A DNA stretch of 64,000 nucleotides from Gonatopus flavifemur (lineage: Eukaryota; Arthropoda; Insecta; Hymenoptera; Dryinidae). Each line of letters starts with the position of its first letter. Position 1 is the stretch's first letter. The stretch is taken from contig JAFFJZ010000040.1 in NCBI GenBank assembly GCA_018340375.1, positions 1,488,001 through 1,552,000 on the forward strand, in the 5' to 3' direction. Shown here in pieces: positions 22,607 through 34,200 of this stretch. Both the position numbers and the translations under genes were made by a program. The notes beneath the pieces were generated by a model that ran no database searches, was not told the origin of the DNA, and saw nothing but the letters and a program-made list of their open reading frames with translations.

Positions 22607-25600
22607 TATGTGATGGTATCTAGCGGTGACTTTCATCATTATTGGAACGCACTGTACCAAGGGAAAAAAATTGATTTCAACAGGAAAATCAGCATATTGC
22701 GGGGACTTTGGCTTGAGGAAATGTTTATACATGTAATGTTGGATACTAGGAACAGTAATGTATGGGTTAATTGATACAATCCAAAATTATATCACAAAGT
22801 TAACGATTATTTATTTAACGGAAGAAGAGGAGTGAGGGAGGCAGCCGGAGGTTTCGTCTACCTTGGATGGCTAAGAATTTTTGTGAAATTGTCCAAATGC
22901 ATTTTTATCAAAGATCATAACCTAAGCGAACATTCGAAAGGCATTTCATCAATTATCGCGACTGTTAACTAATGTTTATTAACAATTAAAACAGGAGAAA
23001 GCACAATAATCCGAGTTTCTCTCGAAGATTGCCTGTAAAAACTGCCGTGGAATTTTTGTAAATTTTTCCAAGTGCATTTCGATCAAAGATTATAACCCTA
23101 GCAAACATTCAAAACACTTTTCATCAATTATCGCGACTGTTAACTAATGTTTATTAACAATTAAAACGGGAGGAATTCGGGTATTCCAAGTCTTTCTCGG
23201 AGATTGCCTGTAGAAACTGCAGTGGAATTTTTGTAAGTTTTTCTAAATGCATTCTTGTCGAAGATTATAACCCTAGCGAACATTCAAGACACTTTCCATC
23301 AATTATCGCCATCGTTAACTAATATTTATGAACAATTGAAACGGGAGGGATTCGGATATTCCAAGTCTTTCTCGGAGATCGCCTGTAAAAACTGCCGTGG
23401 AATTTTTGTGAATTTTTCCAAATGAATGTTTATCAAGGATTATAACCCTAGCAAACATTCCAGACACTTCTCATCAATTATCGCGATCTTTAACCAATAT
23501 TTATTAATAAATGAACGGGAAAAATACCGATATGCCAAGTGATCTTCGAAGATTGCCTGTAAAAACTGCCGTGGAATTTTTGTAAATTTTTCCAAGTGCA
23601 TTTCGAACAAACATTAAAACCCTAGCAAACATTCAAGACACTTTTCATCAATTATCGCGACCGTCAAGTAATATTCATTAACAATTGAAACGGCATGAAT
23701 TCGGGTATTCCAAGTGTTCCTCGAAGATTGCTTGTAGAAACTGCAGTGGAATTTTTATAAAATTTTTCCAAATGCATTCTTATCGAAGATTATGAGCCTA
23801 GCTAACATTCAAGACACTTTTCATCAATTATCGCGACTGTTAACTAATGTTTATTAACAATTAAAACAGGAGGAATTCGGGTATTCCAAGTCTTTCTCGG
23901 AGATTGCCTGTAGAAACTGCAGTGGAATTTTTGTAAGTTTTTCTAAATGCATTCTTGTCGAAGATTATAACCCTAGCAAACATTCAAAACACTTTTCATC
24001 AATTATCGCGACTGTTAACTAATGTTTATTAACAATTAAAACGGGAGGAATTCGGGTATTCCAAGTCTTTCTCGGAGATTGCCTGTAGAAACTGCAGTGG
24101 AATTTTTGTAAGTTTTTCTAAATGCATTCTTGTCGAAGATTATAACCCTAGCGAACATTCAAGACACTTTCCATCAATTATCGCCATCGTTAACTAATAT
24201 TTATGAACAATTGAAACGGGAGGGATTCGGATATTCCAAGTCTTTCTCGGAGATCGCCTGTAAAAACTGCCGTGGAATTTTTGTGAATTTTTCCAAATGA
24301 ATGTTTATCAAGGATTATAACCCTAGCAAACATTCCAGACACTTCTCATCAATTATCGCGATCTTTAACCAATATTTATTAACAAATGAACGGGAAAAAT
24401 ACCGATATGCCAAGTGATCTTCGAAGATTGCCTGTAAAAACTGCCGTGGAATTTTGGTAAATTTTTCCAAATGCATTTTTATCAAAGATTATAACCCTAG
24501 CAAACATTCAAGACACTTTTCATCAATTATCGCGATCGTTAACAAATATTTATTAACAAATCATACGGGGGAAAGTCGGATATACCATGTTTTTCTCGGA
24601 AATTGCCTGTAAAAACCCCCGTGGAATTTTTGTAAATTTCTCCAAATGCATTTTTATCAAAGATTATAACCCTAGCAAACATTCAAGACACTTTTCATCA
24701 ATTATCGCGACTGTTAACTAATGTTTATGAATAATTAAAACGGGAGAAAGCACAATAATCTGAGTTCTTCTCGAAGATTGCCTGTAAAAACTGCCGTGGA
24801 ATTTTTGTAAATTTTTCCAAGTGCATTTTTATTAAAGATTATAACCCTAGCAAACATTCAAGACACTTTTCATCAATTACCGCGATCGTTAACCAATATT
24901 CATTAACAATTCGAACAGGAGGGATTCGGATTTGAATATCCGAATGTCCGAGTGTCTTGAATGTTTGCTAGGGTTATAATCTTCGATAAAAATGCGTTTG
25001 GAAAAATTTACAAAAATTCCACCGCAGTTTCTACAGGCAATCTTCGAGAAAGACTTGGAATATCCGAATTCCTCCCGTTTCAATTGTTAATAAACATTAC
25101 TTGATGATCGCGATAATTGATGACAAATGTCTTGAATGTTTGCTAGGGTTATAATCTTTGATCGAAATGCACTTGGAAAAATTTACAAAAATTCCACGGC
25201 AGTTGTTACAGGCAATCTTCGAGAAAAACTCGGATTATTGTGCTTTCCCCCGTTTTAATTGTTAATAAACATTAGTTAACAGTCGCGATAATTGATGAAA
25301 AGTCATTCGAATGTTTGCTTAGGTTATGATCTTTGATAAAAATGCATTTGGACAATTTTACAAAAATTCTTGGCCATCCATTGTAGACTAAACCCTTAGC
25401 TGCCTCCCTTACTCCTCTTCTTTCGTTGAATAAATAATCGTTAACTTTGTGATATAATCTTGGATTGTATCAATTAACCCATACACTACTGTTCCTAGTA
25501 TCCAACATTACATGTATAAACATTTCCTCAAGCCAAAGTACCCGCAATATGCTGATTTCCCTGTTGAAATCAATTTTTTTCCCTTAGTACAGTGCGTTCC

Positions 25601-25653
25601 AATAATGATGAAAGTCACCGCTAGCAAACTCACCGCTAGATATCATCACATTT
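22607..25653. mobile_element. 3-kb foldback with a 175-bp tandem array that inverts once
   Basis: The left arm from TATCTAGCGGTGACTTTC through GGAACGCACTGTACC and AACGGAAGAAGAGGAG (22617-22870) is mirrored at 25380-25650. The right end carries an extra CTAGCGGTGAGTTTG. Between the arms is a tandem array. No exact target duplication was found. The right arm overlaps the 3' end of the open frame 25646-26173, so the arms may include captured sequence. No transposase. Confidence 0.75.
22870..25370. repeat. 175-bp tandem array, about 12 direct then 3 inverted units
   Basis: Each unit holds CCCTAGCAAACATTCAAGAC, CATCAATTATCGCGA, GATTGCCTGTAAAAACTGCC and GTGGAATTTTTGTAAATTTT. The CCCTAGC word recurs near 23092, 23269, 23446, 23620, 23797, 23972, 24147, 24323, 24497, 24671 and 24847. 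Orientation reverses near 24935 and three inverse units follow. Blocks of several units (for example about 23150-23520 and 24040-24410) are nearly identical, suggesting block duplication. Confidence 0.88.
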
Positions 25654-26173
25654 TCATGGGCTCTTCATGCGCTGCTTTTGAAACTGGAGGATTCATTCTT
25701 TCAGTTGAATGTGAGTCTTCCGGTCGAATTCGGAGTCTCTTATCTTGTTTCTGGCTAAGATAAAAGGGTCTGTCCTTTTCGCTCTCCATAAGTTTCAGAT
25801 TTTTCGTACAGGCAGCAGCAGCAATATCGAAAAGACTTGGCAATTTGTTGATGAACTCATTTCGTTTCTTGATTTCCACATCCGTTTTTCTGGTTTTGTT
25901 CTTCTGTAGACATACCCACTCTAAATGAATTTCTTTTACTTGCCTAGTGATGTTCTGTTCCAACTTTAGCGGAATTTTTGTCTTCTCCCATATCAATAAT
26001 ATTTCCCCAGTGGTTGCGCGTGCACTTTCTTGAATGGTTGCTCTCTTTACGAAATCAAAATGTAGGAAGCGTCGTAAAATTTCTCCAGTAGAAGGCAAAT
26101 CATGATCAAGAAACCGTTCTGAAAGGCTTCCGATTAACCAAAAGTCTTGTTTTCTCAGTCTTGAAGCATTCAT
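25646..26173 (-). CDS. hypothetical protein, 175 aa, possible single exon or captured fragment
   Basis: ATG-initiated frame with LPSTGEILRRFLHFDFV, ATTGEILLIWEKTKIPL, RKTDVEIKKRNEFINKLPSL and FDIAAAA. The pattern (LP...E.L..F, W.K..IP, then LFDIA.A) recalls a widespread uncharacterised insect protein family often found in repeat-rich DNA; that is from memory and not searched. The N-terminal part of such proteins is usually longer, so this may be a fragment or one exon. Its 3' end runs into the arm of the foldback 22607-25653, and it lies inside the insert that splits the RTE LINE. The C-terminal tail RMNPPVSKAAHEEPMKM is low-complexity. Function unknown. Confidence 0.4.
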   Translation of the reverse strand: MNASRLRKQDFWLIGSLSERFLDHDLPSTGEILRRFLHFDFVKRATIQESARATTGEILLIWEKTKIPLKLEQNITRQVKEIHLEWVCLQKNKTRKTDVEIKKRNEFINKLPSLFDIAAAACTKNLKLMESEKDRPFYLSQKQDKRLRIRPEDSHSTERMNPPVSKAAHEEPMKM

Positions 26174-26940
26174 CGTTCAAAAAAAGGGATTACGGAACGA
26201 AATTCATATAGCACAAATCTTGATCAGAAATTTTCAACCTCTCAAAATCGCGATATAAGGAAATTTAACGCAGAAATCAGTTAGTAAGGTTAACATACGA
26301 TATAAGAAAAGAGAATTCTCAATATTTATATTTATAGCCTTGGTAACATATTTAATAACAACGTGAATTGACGTAAATACATCATGGACCTTGGAAAACG
26401 AAAACAATAATGTATGTATTGCACGTGAACAATAAACATTGGATTCTGATTAAGATACCACATGTGAGACCAGCGGGTGAATTTTTCTTTTCCCTTGCGA
26501 ATTTCCTACTGTTTGTAATGCACAGAAGATCGAAAATGTTGTTTCGGCAATAAATAGTAATTTGGGGAAGATTCTGTGGTGTTCGAATGAGAAATTGAAA
26601 AATTTTTTATTTTCTCCGATTTTTTATAGCTTTACTTCCAATTTCCCAAATTTCTGGTCTTAACGGATTCGTTCCCTGAAGTATGAAGAGTATCTCAGAA
26701 TTTTTCCGATCGTTATAAAAAATGTCTGGGGGTGCGAATGTGCGCTTGAATTTCAATGGCCTCTGAAAATTGCCGCTTTTGTAAGCAATACAAGGACCAA
26801 TGTTTTTTTCTCCATTTCTAATACCCACAATTTGTTTCCCTGCACATTCAGTAACATTTTCTTGCAGATAAGATTTTTATAGCCTTGAAATATTCAACAC
26901 TGAAACATGAAAAACTGAGAAATCACATTTCATGACACAA
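26174..26940. other. unassigned sequence
   Basis: No convincing frame, terminal repeat or tandem structure. A short minus-strand frame (26607-26828) has no recognisable feature. Confidence 0.4.
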
Positions 26941-27075
26941 AAGTGATTTGAGCGACCTCTAAATATTATTTTGAAAATCTGAAAAAATTTTGGGGTCTAT
27001 TTCTAACCCAGAGGAACATGTAATTCCATGATGACGGCTGAAATAAGAAAAAAAATTTTTTTGAATCACCCTAGT
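26941..27075. mobile_element. partial long-TIR family end (TCACCCTA)
   Basis: TGAGCGACCTCTAAAT, TTTTGGGGTC and the end AAAAAATTTTTTTGAATCACCCTA match the right-end features of the elements at 3529-4425 and 7947-15948. A matching left end was not found, so it is a truncated copy or solo arm. Confidence 0.6.
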
Positions 27076-27393
27076 GAAGGGTAAGGAAAAAATTTGTATA
27101 TCCATTGATTTCTTGATTTATTCTAGACTCTACAATTATGTCTTGATGCCACGTTAATTTTGTGTGGTTTGAAACTTCTATTCTTCTCAATTCGTTCTCC
27201 TCCTTGGTTTGTTTTAATTTCTTAATTTCCCCCATGAATCTCTCCTTTTGCAAATCTTCATCCTGATTTTCTTTAAATCTTTCATAACTAGGATGTTTTG
27301 GACGGATCCTCTCGTCTTCAATTTTCCGTTTTCTTTCTGCTATTCTTTCCCTGGCAAAAAATAATTTCTGTTCCAGGGTTTTTAACTGATCCA
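27071..27393 (-). other. candidate coiled-coil exon
   Basis: On the minus strand a good acceptor (TTTTTATTTCAG, ending at 27394) opens a frame starting with DQLKTLEQKLFFARERIAER. It continues through KRKIEDERIRPKHPSYERF and FMGEIKKLKQTKEENELRR. It is rich in E, K, R and Q with heptad-like spacing, so a coiled coil is likely. The frame ends where the long-TIR element end begins, so the exon is probably truncated. It could be a host gene fragment captured or broken by transposons. I do not recognise the gene. Confidence 0.4.
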
Positions 27394-28097
27394 CTGAAAT
27401 AAAAATGAAAATATGAAACTGAACATTGGCAAAAGGAAAAAAAATCAATTTAAACGAAAAAAGAATTGTATTTTACTTTTGGAATAAGTTTTTCCGATAG
27501 AAGACTGTGTCGTTTTGGAATAAGCAATGCTTATTAGGGAAACTCAATAGTTCCAGTGTACTCAGTAGTACTAAAGAACTCGAGAGTTCTCAACGAGTTT
27601 AGCTCAATAGCAGAACTGAAGACACCCTCTAGATGAGGTCCTTTTATACCGTTTTTCGCCAATATGGCGAAAGGGTTGTAAAAAGATTCAGAGGAGAAAG
27701 AACGGTTATCGAGTTTACCTACGATTCCTTGTGGAAAACCTATTGGTTTGATGTGTGAATACATGAACAGATCAAAACTTTCAAATTAATCGGAATGTGG
27801 TTGATTACATATTATATTTTCTTAACGATTATTATTAAAACATATATTCTTGTAGAATTAAGTAGGAAAAACTATGGATACATTCCTCTATCAGTATATT
27901 GAGAAAAACTGGAATGTACATACTTACCGAAGGAAGGGACGAATCTGATTGATGTAATAAGTCAATATATATGAACACATTGAATTTATATTTCGAATTA
28001 TTGATTAAATGATCCTTATGATGAAAGAAATTTTAGAAGGATTGGTTAATTCATAAATTGATAAATTTAGAGAATATGCATATCTATGCACACATTT
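27394..28097. other. AT-rich sequence, no gene
   Basis: Holds the presumed intron side of the coiled-coil exon and AT-rich sequence. Nothing else could be identified. Confidence 0.4.
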
Positions 28098-28319
28098 TCA
28101 TATGTATTCATATATGAATATATGCATGAATATGCACACATATCTCATATTTATTCCTGAAAACATAAATTGGAAATTCCGCTTAGCGGTACCTTCAGTA
28201 GGGCCAGACGAGAATACACACTTGCCAATGTATTTTTCCTGTAATTCATTCATCATAGAAGACAAAGAAAGAACCAGTGTATTTGTCTCTTCAGGCGCCG
28301 CACTGTCGGTCCCATTCAC
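28098..28319 (-). other. open frame, possible exon
   Basis: The minus strand reads NGTDSAAPEETNTLVLSLSS, MMNELQEKYIGKCVFSSGP and TEGTAKRNFQFMFSGINM before running into AT-rich repeats. The composition looks coding and it shares its strand with the frames at 27071-27393 and 25646-26173, so the three could be exons of one gene or captured fragment. Start and splice sites are not established. Identity unknown. Confidence 0.3.
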
Positions 28320-28476
28320 TACTCCATTCGATTCATATCATTCAGGTATGAATTTCTTCCTCGAGAAATTCATCAAGTAACGGAGGATAAACCGTACGAA
28401 AGGAGAAAAATTCAAGTATATATAATATACATATGTTTCTAAAGAAAAAGAAAGGAATTTCACGATTCCTTTACAA

Positions 28477-29445
28477 AGAATCAAACCGCAATAATAGAAA
28501 TAGAAGGTCAAAAAGGAGAAGCACAAATCAGAAGAGGGGTGAGACAAGGATGCTCACTATCGCCATTGATTTTCAATTTGTATATAGAAGAAGCGATGAA
28601 CGAAGTGAAGGAGCAAGTGCCATTGACATTACAGATTCAAGGTGAAAATGTAAGCATGTTGAGATTTGCGGATGACATAGCTATATTAGGTACGAGTGGT
28701 TCTGAGTTAGAAAAGACTCTTAACACTGTGAAAAAAATATTACTAGACAAATATTGTATGGATATAAATAAGGACAAAACAAAATTCATGATTTGTACAA
28801 CAGCGGAAACATCAAGAAGAACGAAAATCAAAATAGATGCAGAGACAATTCAGCAAGTCAAAGAATTTAAATATCTAGGAAGCATAATTACAGAAAACGG
28901 TAAAAGCGAAAGAGATATAAGAACAAGAATAGCATAAGGAAAACAGGCTTTCCACCAAAAGAAACAGTTACTATGTTCGAAGAATATTAGCTTAGCAGTA
29001 AGGAAGACATTCTTGAAGAGTTACGTTTGGAGCACAGCATTATATGATTGCGAAACTTGGACAATTGGAAAAACGGACCAACGAAGACTCGAAGCTTTTG
29101 AAATGTGGTGTTATAGAAAGATGCTCAGAATAAAGTGGGTAGAGAAAGTGAAAAATGAAGAAGTACTGGAGAAGGCAAATGAAAAAAGAATTTTTTTGAG
29201 ACAGGTCGTGAAAAGAAGTAGCCTGATAGGACACACATTAAGGCATGATAGCTTATTGAAAACAATATTGGAAGGAAAAATGAATTGTAAAACTCGAAGA
29301 GGTAGACCTAGATTAAGTCATATGAAGCAAATTATACAAGATAAGGGTTGTCGTAGATATGCAGAAATTAAGCGGTTAACGGATAATAGACAGGGTTGTA
29401 GGATTTCATCAAACCAGTCATAAGACTGATTACTTCATGATGATG
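28477..29445 (+). pseudogene. RTE LINE piece 3: reverse transcriptase palm to 3' end
   Basis: It resumes with ESNRNNRNR-like sequence and then RRGVRQGCSLSPLIFNLYIE, the RT catalytic RFADDIAI, and KFMICTTAETSRRTKIKI. After an in-frame TAA following RTRIA it continues with KSYVWSTALYDCETWTIGK, AFEMWCYRKMLRIKWVEK and RRGRPRL. It ends near AGTCATAAGACTGATTAC followed by ATGATG units, the usual RTE tail type. The TAA after RIA is shared with the minus-strand copy. About 0.57 kb of RT sequence present in the other copy is missing between pieces 2 and 3. Confidence 0.87.
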
Positions 29446-29615
29446 AGGTTTACCGTCACACTTGTCGAATTTAAGGAGACCCTCTCCTGTGACAGCCCAA
29501 AAAAAGCCTATGTTCAACATTTTTTTTCTCAGAGACTAATGCGTGTAATTGGGAAAACTTTTTTTCTCCTCAAAGGTATGTATTTAGAGAATGGAAAAAA
29601 TTTTTTTTGTTTCAG

Positions 29616-30060
29616 CCCTTAGCTGCCCCAGTGTAATATATCTGCCACACTGGAGTCGATTATGACCCCAACTGTAAACGTACACCAAAGCCAAGCTATG
29701 CGTACATATGTCTTGAAAAAATTTTAGAGAGTACTGAAACTATCCTCATTTCCAATCAAGTAATTTCCCTGAAGGAAAATTCATTTTGAATTTTTGAAAA
29801 AATTATTCATGCAGCACACATGCATCGCTCGTTTCCATCGGCCGATGGGTATATTTTCCCTTCTAAATGACATTATCACTGTATCATGGAAAAGAATCAT
29901 ATGAAACATGGACAATCATATCACGCCAGGATGGAGTGAGGTGAAGAAACTCTAAAGTGACACCAGATTGCGCGGAGAGTTCGAATTATTGAGTTTCTTG
30001 ATGGTAATTCAAGATTGAATCATGTTGGGGTCAGTCTGACCCCAGTGTGGCAGCTAAGGG
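29616..30060. mobile_element. 445-bp piggyBac-like MITE
   Basis: The ends CCCTTAGCTGCCCCAGTGT and, in inverse, CCCTTAGCTGCCACACTGG are flanked by TTAA on the right and TCAG on the left, probably a mutated TTAA. GACCCCAAC/GTTGGGGTC stems lie just inside. CCCT ends and TTAA sites are typical of piggyBac. It has no coding potential. Confidence 0.75.
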
Positions 30061-30405
30061 TTAAAAAAATAATCATTCATTCAATTACAAGACTTTGAAT
30101 ATGGTGGTAAAAAAAATACTCTCCACTGGCGGGAATGATTCCAGCACCCTAGGATGTCTGAAACCAAAAATCCCAAAAGATTCTTGATCTGTGATCTTTT
30201 CATTATCGTCCGTACCTCACACAAAATATTTTATTGAAAATTAATAAAATGGCGGCGTTTGTTTTGTGAAATTGTACAAAAAAAACGGCCTTTTTCGTAC
30301 CAAACGGAGTAAAAAAATATGTTGGAATTAATTTTTCAACACAATGAAAGTACGGATGATAGCCGCGAGTTTGCTGAATATTATGTGAAATTTTCAAGTC
30401 AATAT
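30061..30405. other. unassigned sequence
   Basis: Nothing recognisable. The minus-strand frame at 30203-30433 crosses the hAT-C border and is not credible. Confidence 0.4.
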
Positions 30406-31284
30406 GTTTAGCCCAGTGATGTGAGCGTGTCAATTGACGGTCATGACGGGCTCAGTTTTTGACGGAGTTGACCATCATTTGACCGTGACCAAGTCAATGA
30501 AATGCATGACCGGTCAATTTACATAGAAAAACTTTCAATTTTATTCCTTGAAGAAATTTTTTATGTTTTTCAATTTTTTGTTTTGTGTTCAACAATGAAA
30601 AATAAAATCTTTAAAGTCGAGTTTCCAGATAAAAATGAAGAAATTCCGATCATTGAGCCATTCTTTTGAAGACTCGAACGCGAACTTGAATTGTCAGATA
30701 CAGGAGAATCATCCAATCACGAAATATCAGTATTTTTCTTTCGGGATCCTATTCTAAAGCACTTCATTAGGTCGCTCTTCCACGTAGCCGAATTGTCTGA
30801 AACTAAGCGACTGAATTTGGGGCATTTCTAGTTTTGCTGTAGTTGTATCCAAATGAAACTACAAATCCACCAATTGTAATCATTACGTTTTGGACAATCA
30901 TCTAGTTGCATGAGAGAGCAGTCTTATCATCGAGAGCGTGTTACGAACTATAAAAAGTGTGCGGCTTGTGTGAAAATTCCAGATCAATGCTGTAATTCAT
31001 TCGAAATACCTACAGTGTGAAAAAAATTGGTAAATTTACCGAACTTTCCTTCGGGAATCGTGCAAAACTGGTTCAGTGAAAAGTTTTACCGGAGATAGTT
31101 CGGTAAAACTCAGGTACCATGTGATTTTACCGATGTTGTTCGGGAAATTTTTTGTCAATGATATGTGGAATTGGGAAGAATTTCGAGGTGGAAAAAAACT
31201 ACTCGTAATGACAGGTTTTTAATTCATTCCAGAAGATTTGGAATCGGATGGATCATACGAGGAAAACATTTTTTTTCATGTTTT

Positions 31285-34200
31285 GTGAATGTGGAGTTGG
31301 CATATCAAATGCTGGCATTGCACGAAAAAGTGACAGTTCCAGTAGCATTCACCATAGTTCTATAGTTCTTGATAATTTCGAACGATAGTTCTATTCATAT
31401 TACTCGGAAAAATTGGATTTGAAAAAATGGAATGCCAAGTTCTACAATGATATGATAGCATACCAACGATGAGAGGTTGGAACGATCAGGACTCGAGAGT
31501 TCTGGGATTGTGAGCATGCAAGGGAGTGAGAAATGGAGAGTTCCAATCATTAAAAGCGATATATGGAATTTTTTCCAATATTTATGGAGATGATATGCTT
31601 GACTTTATGACAAATCCATAGCATTGCAAGGGGTATTGAAGGAAGCGATCAATATCTCCAAGTTCTGGGATGGCGTACACACGGAGGAGTTGGGGATGCA
31701 GAGTTCTAACATCAACGATGGGTGAATTCGTTTTTGCTTTCATAATAAGCCGACTTTGGAGATGACGCGGGTAGACGAAATACTTTTTGATGTTGAGAAT
31801 CGGAGTTTTGATACAGCTTGGACGGGGACTTCGATTACCTGACAACCTGTCTGGGTACCCGTCCGACTTTCTGTCTAAACTGGGGTTCTGACCAGCATTG
31901 CATAGGATTCGAATGATTCTGACCAGCATTGCACGGAATTCGAATGGTTCTGGCCAGCCTTGCATGGAATTCGGATAGTTCTGACCAGCATTGCCTCGAT
32001 TTCGAGTAGTTCTGGCCAGCATTGCATGGAATTCGGAAAGTTCTGACCAGCATTGCCTCGATAACGGGAAGTTCTGGCGGCATTCTACGAAATTTGAAGA
32101 CTTCTGCACAGGATTGCACGAAATTCGGAGTTTCTGCCCACCATAGAGACGATTCCGGGAAGTTCCGGCCAGCATTGCACGGAATTCGAATGATTCTGGC
32201 AAGCGTTGCATGGAATTCGGATAGTTCTGGCCAGCATTGCTTGGAATCCGCAGGGTCCTGCACAGCATTCCAAGGGATTCGAACAGTTCCGGACAGCATT
32301 GCACAGAATTCGGATAGTTCTGGCCAGCATTGCATGGAATTCAGAGAGTTCTCACCAGCATTGCCTCGATTTCGAGTAGTTCGGGGCAGCATTGCACAGA
32401 ATTCGAATAGTTCTGACCAGCATCGCCTCGATTCCGAGTAGTTCTACCCAGCATTGCGCGAAATTCGAGTAGTTCTGACCAGCATTGCCTCGATTTCGAG
32501 TAGTTCTGGCCAGCATTGCACGGAATTCGAATAGTTCTGACCAGCATTGCCTCGATTTCGAGTAGTTCTGGCCAGCATTGCTCGGAATCCGGAGAGTTCT
32601 GCACAGCATTGCGCAGAATTCGAAGAGTTCTGGATAGCATTGCACGAAATTCAGATAATTCTTGCCAGCGTTGCACGGAATTCGAATAGTTCTGACCAGC
32701 ATTGCCTCGATTCCGAGTAGTTCTAGCCAGCATTGTGCGGAATTCGAGTAGTTCTGACCAGTATTGCCTCGATTTCGAGTAGTTCTGGCCAGCATTGCAT
32801 AGGTTTCGGATAGTTCTGACAAGCATTGCCTCGAGTTCGAGTAGGTCTGGCCAGCATTGCATGGAATTCGGAAAGTTCTGACCAGCATTGCCTCGATTTC
32901 AAGTAGTTCTGGCCAGCATTGCTCGGAATCCGAAGGGTTCTGCACAGCATTCCAAGGGATTCGAACAGTTCCGGACAGCATTGCACGGAATTCGGATAGT
33001 TCTGACCAGCATTGCATGGAATTCAGAGAGTTCTCACCAGCATTGCCTCGATTTCGAGTAGTTCGGGCCAGCATTGCACAGAATTCGAATAGTTCTGACC
33101 AGCATCGCCTCGATTCCGGGTAGTTCTACCCAGCATTGCGTGGAATTCGAGTAGTGCTGACCAGCATTGCCTCGATTTCGAGTAGTCCTGGCCAGCATTG
33201 CATAGGTTTCGGATAGTTCTGACAAGCATTGCCTCGATTTCGAGTAGTTCTGGCCAGCATTGCACGGAATTCGAATAGTTCTGACCAGCATTGCCTCGAT
33301 TTCGAGTAGTTCTGGCCAGCATTGCTCGGAATCCGGAGAGTTCTGCACAGCATTGCGCAGAATTCGAAGAGTTCTGGATAGCATTGCACGAAATTCAGAT
33401 AGTTCTCGCCAGCGTTGCACGGAATTCGAATAGTGCTGACCAGCATTGCCTCGATTCCGAGTAGTTCTAGCCAGCATTGTGCGGAATTCGAGTAGTTCTG
33501 ACCAGTATTGCCTCGATTTCGAGTAGTTCTGGCCAGCATTGCATAGGTTTCGGATAGTTCTGACAAGCATTGCCTCGATTTCGAGTAGTTCTGGCCAGCA
33601 TTGCTCGGAATCTGGAGAGTTCTGACCAGCATTGCCTCGATTTCAAGTAGTTCTGGCCAGCATTGCTCGGAATCCGAAGGGTCCTGCACAGCATTCCAAG
33701 GGATTCGAACAGTTCCGGACAGCATTGCACGGAATTCGGATAGTTCTGGCCAGCATTGCATGGAATTCAGAGAGTTCTCAACAGCATTGCCTCGATTTCG
33801 AGTGGTTCGGGCCAGCATTGCACAGAATTCGAATAGTTCTGACCAGCATTGCCTCCATTTCGAGTAGTCCTGGCCAGCATTGTATAGGTTTCGGATAGTT
33901 CTGACCAGCATTGCCTCGTTTCCGAGTAGTTCTAGCCAGCATTGTGCGGAATTCGAGTAGTTCTGACCAGTATTGCCTCGATATCGAGTAGTTCTGGCCA
34001 GCATTGCATGGAATTCGGAAAGTTCTGACCAGCATTGCCCCGATTTCAAGTAGTTCTGGCCAGCATTGCTCGGAATCCGAAGGGTCCTGCACAGCATTCC
34101 AGAGGATTCGAACAGTTCCGGACAGCATTGCACGGAATTCGGATAGTTCTGGCCAGCATTGCATGGAATTCAGAGAGTTCTCACCAGCATTGCCTCAATT

